Shown here: positions 43,566 through 51,668 of the stretch, piece after piece
Layout: each line of letters begins with the position of its first letter
How positions within the stretch are numbered: position 1 is the stretch's first letter
Assembly (NCBI RefSeq): GCF_030345095.1
Contig: NZ_CP128360.1
Coordinates: forward strand, 6,138,001 to 6,202,000
Direction: 5' to 3'
DNA from: Solwaraspora sp. WMMA2056
GTDB taxonomy: Bacteria > Actinomycetota > Actinomycetes > Mycobacteriales > Micromonosporaceae
Length of the DNA: 64,000 bases
Notes under the pieces: generated by a model
The model's database searches: none
Told to the model about the DNA's origin: nothing
Seen by the model: only the letters and a program-made list of their open reading frames with translations
Translations under genes and position numbers: made by a program

Positions 43566-44630
43566 CTACCAGGAAACGGGCAGCACGCAGGTCGGGGTGG
43601 GTGCCGGCACCGGCGCGCCGGATGCCTGTGGCACTCCTGACTCCGGGTCGATGACATAGACGCCAATCGAATCGGAACGTTCGTTCGCCACGTACAGGTG
43701 CGGGCCGACGAGGGCGAAGTGCCGGGGCCACCGGCCGCCCGTCGCCACCTCCGTCACGTACCGCGGCTGGTCCGGCGTGGCCAGCGAGAAGACGGCGACG
43801 GTGTCCGGACCCCGGTTGGCGACGTACAGGTGACGACCGTCCGCGTCGACGGCGATCTCGGACGGCTGGACCGGTCCGTCCGCCGCGCTCGCCGCGACCC
43901 GGCTGCGCTCCGTGAGTCGCCCGGTCTCGTCGACCTGGTACGCGGTGACCGAGGCGTCCAGTTCACCGACCAGGTAGAGGTGACCGGTGCCGGGGTGCCG
44001 GGCCAGGTGCCGGGGGCCGCTGCCCGGCGTCGCCGCCAGCGCCGGGTCCGGTTCGTCGAGCCGACCGGTCGCCGGGTCGAGCAGGTAGCGGTGCACCGCG
44101 TCGGTGCCCAGGTCGACGACGAACATCCCGGTGCCGGCCGGATCCGGACTGACCATGTGCGCGTGCGGGCCGTCCTGGCGGTCGGTGCGCGGGCCGGCCC
44201 CGACATGGGTCTGCAGATCGGTACGGGCCAGCAGCTCGCCCTTGTCGGTCACCGGGTGCGCCGCCACGCTGCCGCTGACGTAGTTGACGCTGACCAGGTG
44301 CGTCCCGGTGGCGACGAACGCCAGGTGGCACGGGCTCGCCCCGCCAGTGGACTCGCTGCCCAACGCCCGCAGCCCGCCGTCATCGTCGGCCGCCCAGGCC
44401 GACACCGTGCCGTCGTCGACCTCGCTGACCGCGTAGAGCACCGGCAGCTGCGGGTGCCGGGTCAGGAAGGACGGCGACGGACACTCGGCGACCAGCACCG
44501 GTTCGTCGAGCCGACCGGAGGCCGGGTCGCGGCGCGCCAGCATCACCCCGGCCCCGTTGCCGCCGCCGTCGGCCGTGTAACAGCCGAGATAGATCTTGTC
44601 CGCCGCCGGATTCGACTGCGCTGCGCTCAC
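43566..44630 (-). CDS. Lactonase-family beta-propeller protein (6-phosphogluconolactonase-like)
   Basis: 354 residues with seven-bladed propeller repeats. Typical segments are KIYLGCYTADGGGNGAG, HPQLPVLYAVSEVDDGTVSA, GPHAHMVSPDPAGTGMFVVD, GPRHLARHPGTGHLYLVGEL and GRWPRHFALVGPHLYVANE. The conserved PRH motifs support the Lactonase family (YbhE-like). No signal peptide. GTG at 44630 has GAGGG upstream. It is divergent from a GntR regulator with a palindromic site between them, so it is probably controlled by that protein. The natural lactone is not known. Confidence 0.85.
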   Translation of the reverse strand: MSAAQSNPAADKIYLGCYTADGGGNGAGVMLARRDPASGRLDEPVLVAECPSPSFLTRHPQLPVLYAVSEVDDGTVSAWAADDDGGLRALGSESTGGASPCHLAFVATGTHLVSVNYVSGSVAAHPVTDKGELLARTDLQTHVGAGPRTDRQDGPHAHMVSPDPAGTGMFVVDLGTDAVHRYLLDPATGRLDEPDPALAATPGSGPRHLARHPGTGHLYLVGELDASVTAYQVDETGRLTERSRVAASAADGPVQPSEIAVDADGRHLYVANRGPDTVAVFSLATPDQPRYVTEVATGGRWPRHFALVGPHLYVANERSDSIGVYVIDPESGVPQASGAPVPAPTPTCVLPVSW

Positions 44631-44665
44631 CGGGCACCCTCTCCGATCTGTCAAATGTCCCGAAA

Positions 44666-44677
44666 ATCCTATAGGAT
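44666..44677. promoter_or_regulatory. Perfect 12-bp palindrome, probable GntR operator
   Basis: ATCCTATAGGAT is a perfect palindrome in the 109-bp space between the divergent lactonase and GntR genes. The A/T-rich surrounding is exceptional here. FCD-type GntR regulators bind short palindromes of this type next to their own gene. Confidence 0.7.
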
Positions 44678-44739
44678 CTTTGATCAATTCTGCTGGTGCG
44701 GTCCCACCGTCCAGCGGCCCCACGACCAAGGGAGCGCCC

Positions 44740-45453
44740 GTGCGGCCGGCCCGCCGTCTCACTCTCACCGACGACGTGTACGGCACGATCCGGGCCCAGG
44801 TGATGGACCACGTCGTCGCCCCAGGCGCCCGGATCAACATCGACGCCCTCGCCCGCGAGCTGCAGGTCTCCCCCACTCCGGTCCGCGAGGCACTGGCCCG
44901 GCTGGAAGCCGACGGGCTGGTGCGCAAGCGACCCCTGGTCGGTTACACCGCCGCTCCCCTGCTTACCCGCGACGAGTTCGACGAACTCGTCGACATGCGG
45001 CTGATCCTGGAAACCGCCGCCGCGCGGCGGGCCGCCACCCGCGCCACCCGCACCGAGGAGTCCGCCGTGCCTGCGGGCGACCCGGCCGTACCCGCAGCCG
45101 ACCCGACCGCGACCGACCAGCTCCGCGCGGCCGCGACCCTGCCCGGACCGGTGCCCGACGCCCAGGGGTACGCGAGCATCGCCGCCTTCACCACCGCCGA
45201 CGCCCGCTTCCATCAGCTGCTCGCCGAGCACTCCGGCAACCGGATGCTGCACGACGCGATCGTGCGCCTGCGCCCCCACCTGCACCTGTTCCGTCTGCAC
45301 TTCCCGCCGACGCACTACCGCACCAGCGGCGCCGAGCACCACCGCATCGTCGACGCGATCGACGCCGGCGACCCCGACCGGGCCGAGGCCGCCGTCCGCG
45401 AGCACCTACTGGCCGCCCGCGAACGCCACCTGCCCTACTTCGGGCAGGGCTGA
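44740..45453 (+). CDS. GntR family transcriptional regulator (FCD type)
   Basis: 237 residues. The winged helix (about 5-70) shows LTDDVYGTIRAQVMDHVVAP, then LARELQVSPTPVREALARLE. The helical FCD effector domain follows (about 75-235), with FDELVDMRLILETAAARRA and DARFHQLLAEHSGNRML, whose Asp and His residues bind a metal and carboxylate ligand. A Pro/Ala-rich insert splits the domain at about 105-145. GTG at 44740 has GGGAG upstream. It likely represses the divergent lactonase gene. Confidence 0.87.
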   Translation: MRPARRLTLTDDVYGTIRAQVMDHVVAPGARINIDALARELQVSPTPVREALARLEADGLVRKRPLVGYTAAPLLTRDEFDELVDMRLILETAAARRAATRATRTEESAVPAGDPAVPAADPTATDQLRAAATLPGPVPDAQGYASIAAFTTADARFHQLLAEHSGNRMLHDAIVRLRPHLHLFRLHFPPTHYRTSGAEHHRIVDAIDAGDPDRAEAAVREHLLAARERHLPYFGQG

Positions 45454-45514
45454 CCAGTGCCGGCGCAGGGTCCACGCCGGCTCACCCTCGTGCTGGTCCA
45501 GCCCTCGGGTGAGG

Positions 45515-46117
45515 TCAGCCGGTCGGGACCGGCTGACCGCGCCGGTACGCCACGTGTTCGACCAGCGCGATCAGCACCGTCTTGCCGGAGCTGCGGTTGC
45601 GCGCGTCGCAGAGCACGATCGGCACGTCCGGGTCGAGGTCCAGGGCGCGGCGCACCGAGTCGGGGCTGAACTGCTGCGCCCCTTCGAAGCAGTTGACCCC
45701 GACGACGAACGGCGTGCCCCGCTGCTCGAAGTAGTCGACCGACGGGAAGCAGTCGGCCAACCGGCGGGTGTCGGCCAGCACCACGGCACCCAACGCGCCG
45801 AACGCCAGCTCGTCCCAGAGGAACCAGAACCGGTCCTGGCCCGGCGTGCCGAACAGGTAGACCTGCAGATCGTCGTTGATGGTGATCCGGCCGAAGTCCA
45901 TCGCGACGGTGGTGGTGCGTTTGGCCTCGACCCCGGAGGTGTCGTCGGTGCCCAGGCTGGCGCTGGTCAGCACCTCCTCGGTCTGCAACGGCCGGATCTC
46001 GCTGACCGCGCCGACCAGGGTCGTCTTGCCGACGCCGAAGCCCCCCGCGATGAGGATCTTCAGCGCGAGCGGGATGCGCCGAGCGGGCTGGTTCCGGTCA
46101 GAGCGCACGGAGTCCAT
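45515..46117 (-). CDS. cvnD: Conservon small GTPase-like protein (CvnD)
   Basis: 200 residues. The P-loop is LKILIAGGFGVGKTTLVGAV, switch elements TTTVAMDFGRI and YLFGTPGQDRFWFLWDELA follow, and the base-recognition area reads VVGVNCFEGA. These features match CvnD/MglA-like GTPases of Streptomyces conservons. It is the last of four overlapping genes in the order cvnA-B-C-D, overlapping cvnC by 20 bp. It probably relays signals from the sensor kinase-like CvnA at the membrane. Confidence 0.92.
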   Translation of the reverse strand: MDSVRSDRNQPARRIPLALKILIAGGFGVGKTTLVGAVSEIRPLQTEEVLTSASLGTDDTSGVEAKRTTTVAMDFGRITINDDLQVYLFGTPGQDRFWFLWDELAFGALGAVVLADTRRLADCFPSVDYFEQRGTPFVVGVNCFEGAQQFSPDSVRRALDLDPDVPIVLCDARNRSSGKTVLIALVEHVAYRRGQPVPTG

Positions 46118-46484
46118 TGACCACCGCCTTGAGGATGTCGTCGTGGGGGTGAGTGGCCGAAGCCGGGGGTTCGTAGAGCGCGATCAGTCGGGCGGAGTGC
46201 AGGTCGTCGAGGAGGATGCGGACCACCCCGAGCGCGAGGTCGAGGTCGGCGGCCAGGTCGGCCACGGAGACCGGCTGCTGGGCGAGCCCGAGAATGCGCC
46301 GGTGCTCCGGCTGCAGCACGACGAACGTCTCGGTGCCCTCGGGCGCCGCAGAGACGACGAAGGCCAGCAGGTCGAAGGCCGGGCCGATGGGCCGCACCCG
46401 GCCGCCGGTCACCGTGTACGGGCGGACCACCGGGCCGGCGTCGGCATCCAGCCAGTCGTGCGGTCCGGTCGCCTCACCCCGCAT
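46098..46484 (-). CDS. cvnC: DUF742 conservon protein (CvnC)
   Basis: 128 residues. It shows the DUF742 pattern: VVRPYTVTGGRVRPIGPAFD near the start, a winged-helix-like middle (LQPEHRRILGLAQQPVSVA, then DLALGVVRILLDDLHSARLI) and the ending HDDILKAVVNGLRAL. I chose the ATG at 46484 (MRGEATGPH), which overlaps the stop of cvnB. It may contact DNA or its conservon partners; no biochemical role is established. Confidence 0.88.
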   Translation of the reverse strand: MRGEATGPHDWLDADAGPVVRPYTVTGGRVRPIGPAFDLLAFVVSAAPEGTETFVVLQPEHRRILGLAQQPVSVADLAADLDLALGVVRILLDDLHSARLIALYEPPASATHPHDDILKAVVNGLRAL

Positions 46485-46893
46485 CGGATTGCGCCGCGGG
46501 GGGACGGGCCGCGGCACTGAGGTTCTGCCCGACCCTGGTGACGAGCATTGCCATCTCGTACGCGATCAGGCCGATGTCCGCGTCGGCGGCGCTGAGCACC
46601 GCCAGGCAGGCACCGTGCCCGGCGGCCGTGACGAACAGGTACGCCGACTCCATCTCGATCACTGTCTGGCGGACCGGACCGGCGGCGAAGTGCCGGCTGG
46701 CGCCCTTGGCGAGGCTCTGGAAGCCGGCGGCCATCGCGGCCATGTGCTCGGCGTCCTCGCGGGTGAGCCCACGCGACGCACCCATCAGCAGCCCGTCGGC
46801 GGAGAGCACCACCGCCTGCTGGGCGCTGGACACCCGCGCCACGAGATCGTCGAGCAACCAGTCGAGGTTCATGGCATGCCGCGTGGTGTGCAC
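46474..46893 (-). CDS. cvnB: Roadblock/LC7 conservon protein (CvnB)
   Basis: 139 residues. The roadblock/LC7 fold is seen in NLDWLLDDLVARVSSAQQAV, VLSADGLLMGASRGL, AEHMAAMAAGFQSLAKG and YLFVTAAGHGACLAVLS. Roadblock proteins act as partners of MglA/CvnD-type GTPases. The GTG at 46893 follows the cvnA stop by two bases and has GGGAG eight bases upstream; an ATG at 46872 also lies in frame. Confidence 0.9.
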   Translation of the reverse strand: MHTTRHAMNLDWLLDDLVARVSSAQQAVVLSADGLLMGASRGLTREDAEHMAAMAAGFQSLAKGASRHFAAGPVRQTVIEMESAYLFVTAAGHGACLAVLSAADADIGLIAYEMAMLVTRVGQNLSAAARPPAAQSDAG

Positions 46894-46895
46894 TC

Positions 46896-49523
46896 CTACA
46901 GCTCCCTTTCGGACGTGTCCGCCACGGCCGACGGCGGTAGCAGCACCGCTCCGGGGGGTGGCGTCGCGGTGCCCCGTGCCGGGGCGGCCGGCGCGGTCGG
47001 GGACGGGTCACCGGCCACGCTGCCGGTCACGTCGGTGTCGGCCATCAGCCCGGCGGCCCGACGCCCCCGGGCGGTGCCGGCCTGCAGCGCCGACATCAAC
47101 GCCCGGACCTCCCCGGGCGACCGTTGCGGGGCCTCCCGGTGCGGTTGGGCGGCGTCGTCGTCGGGCGGCTGACGAAGCTGTGGGGCGAGGCTGGACTGGC
47201 GGACCCGGCGGGGCAGCCCGTCCTCTGTGGTCGCCGGTGCGCCGCCGGTGCGGCGGGTCGGCAGGCTGACGGGCCGCTGCCGGGGCGGCACCTCGGGTTG
47301 TGTCGTCGGCACCCCGGGTACCGCCGGGACCGTCGGCGGGTGCGCCGGTGCCGCCGGGGAGACCGACCTGGTCGAGGGGTCCGGTGCCGTCGGGGAGACC
47401 GACCCGCCTGGGGAGTCCGGCAGCGCCGCCATCAGCGCGCCGAGGGTGGCCGACGGCGTCGGCCGGTCCGCAGCGTCCGGGTCGGGCCGGACAGCGGTCA
47501 ACGCGGTCGGCGGCCGGCCCGAGGGCAGTGCCGGGACCTCGGACTCCGGCACCACCAGCTCCGCCGGGACGAGCGCCACGGCGGTGACCCCTCCGAACGG
47601 CGACGGCCGCAGACGCACCCCCACGCCGTGCTTGGCAGCGAGCTGCGCCACGACGAACAGGCCGAGCCGGGCGCTGTTGTGCGGGTCGAAGTCCGGCGGT
47701 TGTGCCAGCCGCTGGTTCGCCTCGGTCATGGCGTCGGCGGTCATGCCCAGTCCACGGTCCTCGACCTCGACGGCGTAACCGTTGGGCAGGTTCTGCCCGA
47801 CCACCGTCACCAAGGTCTGCGGCGGTGAGAAGGAGGTCGCGTTCTCGATCAGCTCGGCCAGCAGGTGGATGACGTCGCCGACGGCCCGACCGGCCACCGC
47901 GGCCGGCTCGACGGTCGTGACGTGCACCCGGGCGTACTCCTCGACCTCGGAGACGGCACCACGGATGATGTCGATCATCGGCACCGGATTGCGCCAGCCC
48001 CGGCCGGGCGTGGCGCCGGCGAGGATCACCAGGTCCTCCGCGTGCCGGCGCATTCTGGTGGCCAGGTGGTCGACCCGGAACAGGTCCTCGAGCTCCTCCG
48101 GGTCGGTGCTGCGCCGCTCCATCCGGTCCAGCAGGGCGAGCTGCCGGTGCAGCAACGTCTGGCTGCGGCGGGCGATGTTCAGGAACGTCTCGTTGAGGCC
48201 CCGGCGCAGCGCCGCCTCCTCGACCGCGGACCGTACGGCGGTCCGCTGCACCTCGCTGAAGGCGTGACCGACCTGGCCGATCTCGTCGGTGCCGTACTCC
48301 AACGGTGGCGCCTCGGCGGCCACGTCGACGTCCTCCCCGCGACGCAGCCGGGCCACCACCGCGGGCAGCCGGTCGCCGGCCAGCTCCAGCGCGGTGGCCC
48401 GCAGCCCGGTGAGCCGGTGGATCAGGGAGCGGCCGACCCGCAGCGAGATGACCACTGCCGCGATCACCGCCGCGAGGCCGACCAGGCCGGCGGCGGCCAG
48501 CCGGGCCAGGATGGTGATGGCGGTGGGCATACTGCGTTCGGCGAGCGCATCGGCTGCCAGCAGCTCGAACTCGCGCAACTGCTGCTGGACGGATTCGTAG
48601 CTGTCGCTCCAGCGGGCCTCGTCGACCACTGTCGGGGTCGGCGCGGCACCGTCGTCCGGGGCTTCGCCCTCCGGGGTGCCGACGGGTGCGCCCTCGTCGG
48701 CGTCGTCACCCTCCGGCCCGGGCCGGTCGTTGATCAGTACGTCCTGCAGCTGGCGCAGCGCGGTGAAGTCTTCGCCGGCGGCCATCCGATGGTAGGTGGC
48801 ACTGTCCGGTTCGGGCAGTTCGGCGACCGCGCGATCAAGCAGGAAACGATGGGTGGCGATGATCTGCACCAGTCGACGGTGGTCGTCGTCGCTGAGCCGC
48901 CCGGCCGCGAAGGCGCCGGCGAGAACCGCGTCCGCCCGGCCGAGAATCTCCCGGGCCTGGCCGATGTCGGTCAATGCCCGGGCCTGTCGGTTGATTTCGT
49001 TGTCCGGCAGGGAGGCCAGCGCACCGAACATCTGAAACGCGGTGTCCACGACGCCGTTGTAGAGGCCGAGGGCACCGGCCGCGTCCATTTCCCGGCGTTG
49101 CACGAAACCTCGACCGGTCGCCAGGATCTCCAGTTCAGCGAGTGTCTGCTCGATCCGGACCCGCAGGACGGACTGGTCGTCGGATGGTCCACCGTCGGTG
49201 GCGCGTCGCCGGAGGTCGGCGACCGCCGCGTCGGTGGCCTGCCATTGGGACCGCAGCGCTTCGAGGTCGCCGGCGCGCCGAGCGGTCTGCTCCTGCGCAC
49301 GGGACAGGTACACCACGGAGAGCCGCCGTTCCCGCTGCAACTCGGCCACCAGGGTCTCCCCGGGCACTCCCACGTCGTCGAGGAGCGACTGGGCACCTAG
49401 CAGGCTCAGTGCCGGGCCGACGGCCAGCGAGGTCGCGAAGATCCAGAGGACGAGCAACGCCGAGATCGGGACAGCGACCAGCGCAACGATCTTGGAGCGG
49501 ATCGACCAGTTGCGGGTGTTCAT
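46896..49523 (-). CDS. cvnA: Conservon sensor kinase-like protein (CvnA)
   Basis: 875 residues. Two membrane helices (about 12-35 and 338-362) frame an extracellular nitrate/nitrite-sensor-like helical domain. Then follow a HAMP-like region, a dimerisation helix (NETFLNIARRSQTLLHRQLA), and a HATPase domain with LLAELIENATSFSPPQTLVT, the N-box, and VEDRGLGMTADAM. No typical phospho-accepting His box is evident, as in other CvnA proteins. The C-terminal 230 residues are Pro-rich and disordered. It heads a complete cvnABCD operon; no cvnE cytochrome gene follows. Confidence 0.92.
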   Translation of the reverse strand: MNTRNWSIRSKIVALVAVPISALLVLWIFATSLAVGPALSLLGAQSLLDDVGVPGETLVAELQRERRLSVVYLSRAQEQTARRAGDLEALRSQWQATDAAVADLRRRATDGGPSDDQSVLRVRIEQTLAELEILATGRGFVQRREMDAAGALGLYNGVVDTAFQMFGALASLPDNEINRQARALTDIGQAREILGRADAVLAGAFAAGRLSDDDHRRLVQIIATHRFLLDRAVAELPEPDSATYHRMAAGEDFTALRQLQDVLINDRPGPEGDDADEGAPVGTPEGEAPDDGAAPTPTVVDEARWSDSYESVQQQLREFELLAADALAERSMPTAITILARLAAAGLVGLAAVIAAVVISLRVGRSLIHRLTGLRATALELAGDRLPAVVARLRRGEDVDVAAEAPPLEYGTDEIGQVGHAFSEVQRTAVRSAVEEAALRRGLNETFLNIARRSQTLLHRQLALLDRMERRSTDPEELEDLFRVDHLATRMRRHAEDLVILAGATPGRGWRNPVPMIDIIRGAVSEVEEYARVHVTTVEPAAVAGRAVGDVIHLLAELIENATSFSPPQTLVTVVGQNLPNGYAVEVEDRGLGMTADAMTEANQRLAQPPDFDPHNSARLGLFVVAQLAAKHGVGVRLRPSPFGGVTAVALVPAELVVPESEVPALPSGRPPTALTAVRPDPDAADRPTPSATLGALMAALPDSPGGSVSPTAPDPSTRSVSPAAPAHPPTVPAVPGVPTTQPEVPPRQRPVSLPTRRTGGAPATTEDGLPRRVRQSSLAPQLRQPPDDDAAQPHREAPQRSPGEVRALMSALQAGTARGRRAAGLMADTDVTGSVAGDPSPTAPAAPARGTATPPPGAVLLPPSAVADTSEREL

Positions 49524-49846
49524 CAGACCTCGCCGACGCGGTGTGTGGCAGAGCTGGCGGGCGGCTGCCCGCCGATCGTTGCCGGTGAGTCGGCGATCAG
49601 TGGACGTCCGTGCCTCCGGAAGGATACGTAATTAACGGCTCAGGCACTACCAGAGGCACCGTGAGGTCGATTGTGGGCACGGAGCGTGTCGAAAGCGGCC
49701 AGGTCCGAGCGATGGCACCCTCCCGCGACCCGGCGGTACGTCGTACCTCGGGCGACGTCGGTACGCGGGTGCCGGACAAAAGTGTGACGAACCTGGATTG
49801 AGGATCCGGGTCGGGCGGGAATACCAGGGCGAGAAGGAGGAACGCC
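49524..49846. other. Divergent control region of the conservon and the following operon
   Basis: The 323 bp between cvnA and the gene at 49847 contain an AT-rich patch around 49629-49640 (GTAATTAACG) and no convincing ORF. It must hold both promoters. I see no further structure. Confidence 0.5.
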
Positions 49847-50416
49847 ATGTCGCCCATCGAGATCATCATCACCATTGTCGTCGTCCTCGCGGTGATCGCC
49901 GCAGCTGTCGCGGTCTGGGCCCTCCTGCGCCGGCGCAACCTGCGCAGCACCTTCGGCCCGGAGTACGACCGGGCCGTCGCGGAGCAGGACAGCCGCAGCG
50001 CGGCGGAACGGGAGCTGCGGGAACGTGAACGCCGGCATGCCGAGCTGACCCTGACCCCGCTGGACCCGGCGTCCCGGGACCGGTACGCGGCCGCCTGGGA
50101 AGAGGTCCAGGCACAGTTCGTCGATGCCCCGGGGGCCGCGGTCGGCGACGCCGACGAGTTGCTCACCCGGCTTGTCGCCGAACTCGGCTACCCCACCGGC
50201 GACTACACCGAGCAGCTGGCCCACCTCTCCGTCGAACACGCCCGTACCCTCGGCCGGTACCGCGAGGCCCACGAGATCAACCTGGCCAACGAGCGGGGCG
50301 AGGCGAGCACCGAGCAGCTGCGCCAGGCCCTGGTGCACTACCGGTCGCTCTTCGCCGAACTGCTCGGCGAGCACCCTGTTCGTACCCTGACCCCCACCGA
50401 GGCAGCGACTCACTGA
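49847..50416 (+). CDS. Membrane-anchored protein of unknown function, paralogue of the next gene
   Basis: 189 residues. One N-terminal membrane helix (IIITIVVVLAVIAAAVAVWA) precedes a basic, Glu/Arg-rich stretch and a helical C-terminal domain: RYAAAWEEVQAQFVDAPGAA and ADELLTRLVAELGYP, ending EQLRQALVHYRSLFAELLG. The gene after it carries the same domain (W..VQ..FVD.P, then EQLR...YR.L). The ATG has AAGGAGGAACGCC upstream. It is divergent from the conservon. Function is unknown; a cytoplasmic stress or envelope role is conjecture. Confidence 0.75.
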   Translation: MSPIEIIITIVVVLAVIAAAVAVWALLRRRNLRSTFGPEYDRAVAEQDSRSAAERELRERERRHAELTLTPLDPASRDRYAAAWEEVQAQFVDAPGAAVGDADELLTRLVAELGYPTGDYTEQLAHLSVEHARTLGRYREAHEINLANERGEASTEQLRQALVHYRSLFAELLGEHPVRTLTPTEAATH

Positions 50417-50427
50417 GGAGAACCAGC

Positions 50428-51135
50428 ATGGCCCGCACCGACCAGTGGCACGACGAGCGTACCGAGGTCATCACCACGCCGAACAGCCCGGAGCAGGGGT
50501 CCGACGGCTACGTGGACCCCGACCGTACCCAGGTGGTGTCCGGGATCGAGGCGCCGGACCGGGACGAACCGGCCCACCACGAGCCGGTGGAACAGCCGAC
50601 CGCGTTCGGCGCGGCCACCGTCGGCGGCGCGGTCGCCGCGTCGGCGATGGCCGGACCCGAGCGGTTGCACGAGCCGCGCGACCCGCGCGCCGACGACACC
50701 GTACGGATGGGTGACGGGCCGGTGGCGGACGAGACCGCGATCGGCCGGGCCGAGCCGGGCGACGCCGAGCCGGCCGACACCACGGGGCCGACCGACACCA
50801 CCGAGTCCGTTGGCACCGGATCCGTCGACGCCACCGAGGCCACGGCCACCACGGGTACCGCCCCGGTGGCTGCGACCAGCTTCCTCGGAGCCGAGCAGGC
50901 GGAGGCGTTCCGGGACCGGTGGCGGGACGTGCAGCTGCGGTTCGTCGACGACCCGCAGGGTGCCGCCGGTCAGGCACGCGAGCTGGTCACCGAGGCGGTG
51001 GAGGTGCTCACCGCCGCGCTCACCGCGCAGCGCGACGGCCTCGGCGGCGACGGCACCGACGCGGACGACACCGAGCAGCTGCGGATGACCGTACGCCGCT
51101 ACCGCGACCTGCTCGACCGTCTGCTGACGATCTGA
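50428..51135 (+). CDS. Soluble paralogue of the preceding gene, disordered N-terminus
   Basis: 235 residues. The first 145 residues are acidic and rich in Thr, Ala, Asp and Pro, and contain a small hydrophobic patch (TVGGAVAASAMAG) too weak for a membrane helix. The C-terminal 90 residues repeat the domain of the upstream protein: AFRDRWRDVQLRFVDDPQGA and ARELVTEAVEVLTAAL, ending EQLRMTVRRYRDLLDRLL. It begins 11 bp after the upstream stop, with GAGGAGAACCAGC before ATG, so the two genes are co-expressed. The function is unknown. Confidence 0.75.
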   Translation: MARTDQWHDERTEVITTPNSPEQGSDGYVDPDRTQVVSGIEAPDRDEPAHHEPVEQPTAFGAATVGGAVAASAMAGPERLHEPRDPRADDTVRMGDGPVADETAIGRAEPGDAEPADTTGPTDTTESVGTGSVDATEATATTGTAPVAATSFLGAEQAEAFRDRWRDVQLRFVDDPQGAAGQARELVTEAVEVLTAALTAQRDGLGGDGTDADDTEQLRMTVRRYRDLLDRLLTI

Positions 51136-51274
51136 CCTGGGCTCACCCGCACCGAGCTGGGCTCATCCGTCGACCCGTCTGCCCGGCACCGCCCACCCGG
51201 TGGTGCCGGGCAGGCGCATATCCCCGCACCCGGCGGGTACTGCCCTCGGTGACGGCACCGACGGGAGGTGGACC

Positions 51275-51586
51275 ATGACGGACCGCGACGACGCACTCGG
51301 CCGGGCACCGCTGGAGGAGCAGCCAGAGGTGGCCGCCGCGATCGAGGACGACACGACCGTACCGTCGCTGGTCACCGCACCCGACGACGACCAGTCCGGC
51401 CCGGATTTCCAGTCGCCGGGCGGTCCCGGCGGGCCGCCACGGGTGCGTACCGGTGCCGACCAGCCGTGGGATCCGGAGGATCTCGCGATGGCCAAGGGCG
51501 GCGACGGCACCCCCGAACAGGTGGACCTGGCCCGGCAGGAACTCGAACGCGACGGTGCGGCGGCGATCGAACGTACCGTGCCGTGA
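51275..51586 (+). CDS. Small acidic hypothetical protein
   Basis: 103 residues from ATG with GGGAGGTGGACC upstream. Acidic and Pro/Gly-rich throughout, with a short helical C-terminus (PEQVDLARQELERDGAAAIE). It has no signal peptide or membrane segment. It follows the two paralogous genes after 139 bp on the same strand and may belong to their transcript, which would end at the hairpin at 51614-51648. Confidence 0.65.
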   Translation: MTDRDDALGRAPLEEQPEVAAAIEDDTTVPSLVTAPDDDQSGPDFQSPGGPGGPPRVRTGADQPWDPEDLAMAKGGDGTPEQVDLARQELERDGAAAIERTVP

Positions 51587-51613
51587 GCGCGCGCTCCGCC
51601 GGGCAGCACGGGG

Positions 51614-51648
51614 CGGGGCCCGGTGCCCAAGATCGGCACCGGGCCCCG
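51614..51648. terminator. Bidirectional hairpin terminator
   Basis: A perfect 14-bp stem (51614-51627 with 51635-51648) with a seven-base loop lies between the convergent small acidic gene and the GH6 cellulase gene, 27 and 20 bp from their stops. Confidence 0.85.
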
Positions 51649-51668
51649 CTCAGCGGGCGTGACCAGCC

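Noticed and set aside
43459-43731. Short ORFs between the VWA and lactonase genes
   Set aside because: No ribosome sites, shifted composition, and they overlap the lactonase 3' end.
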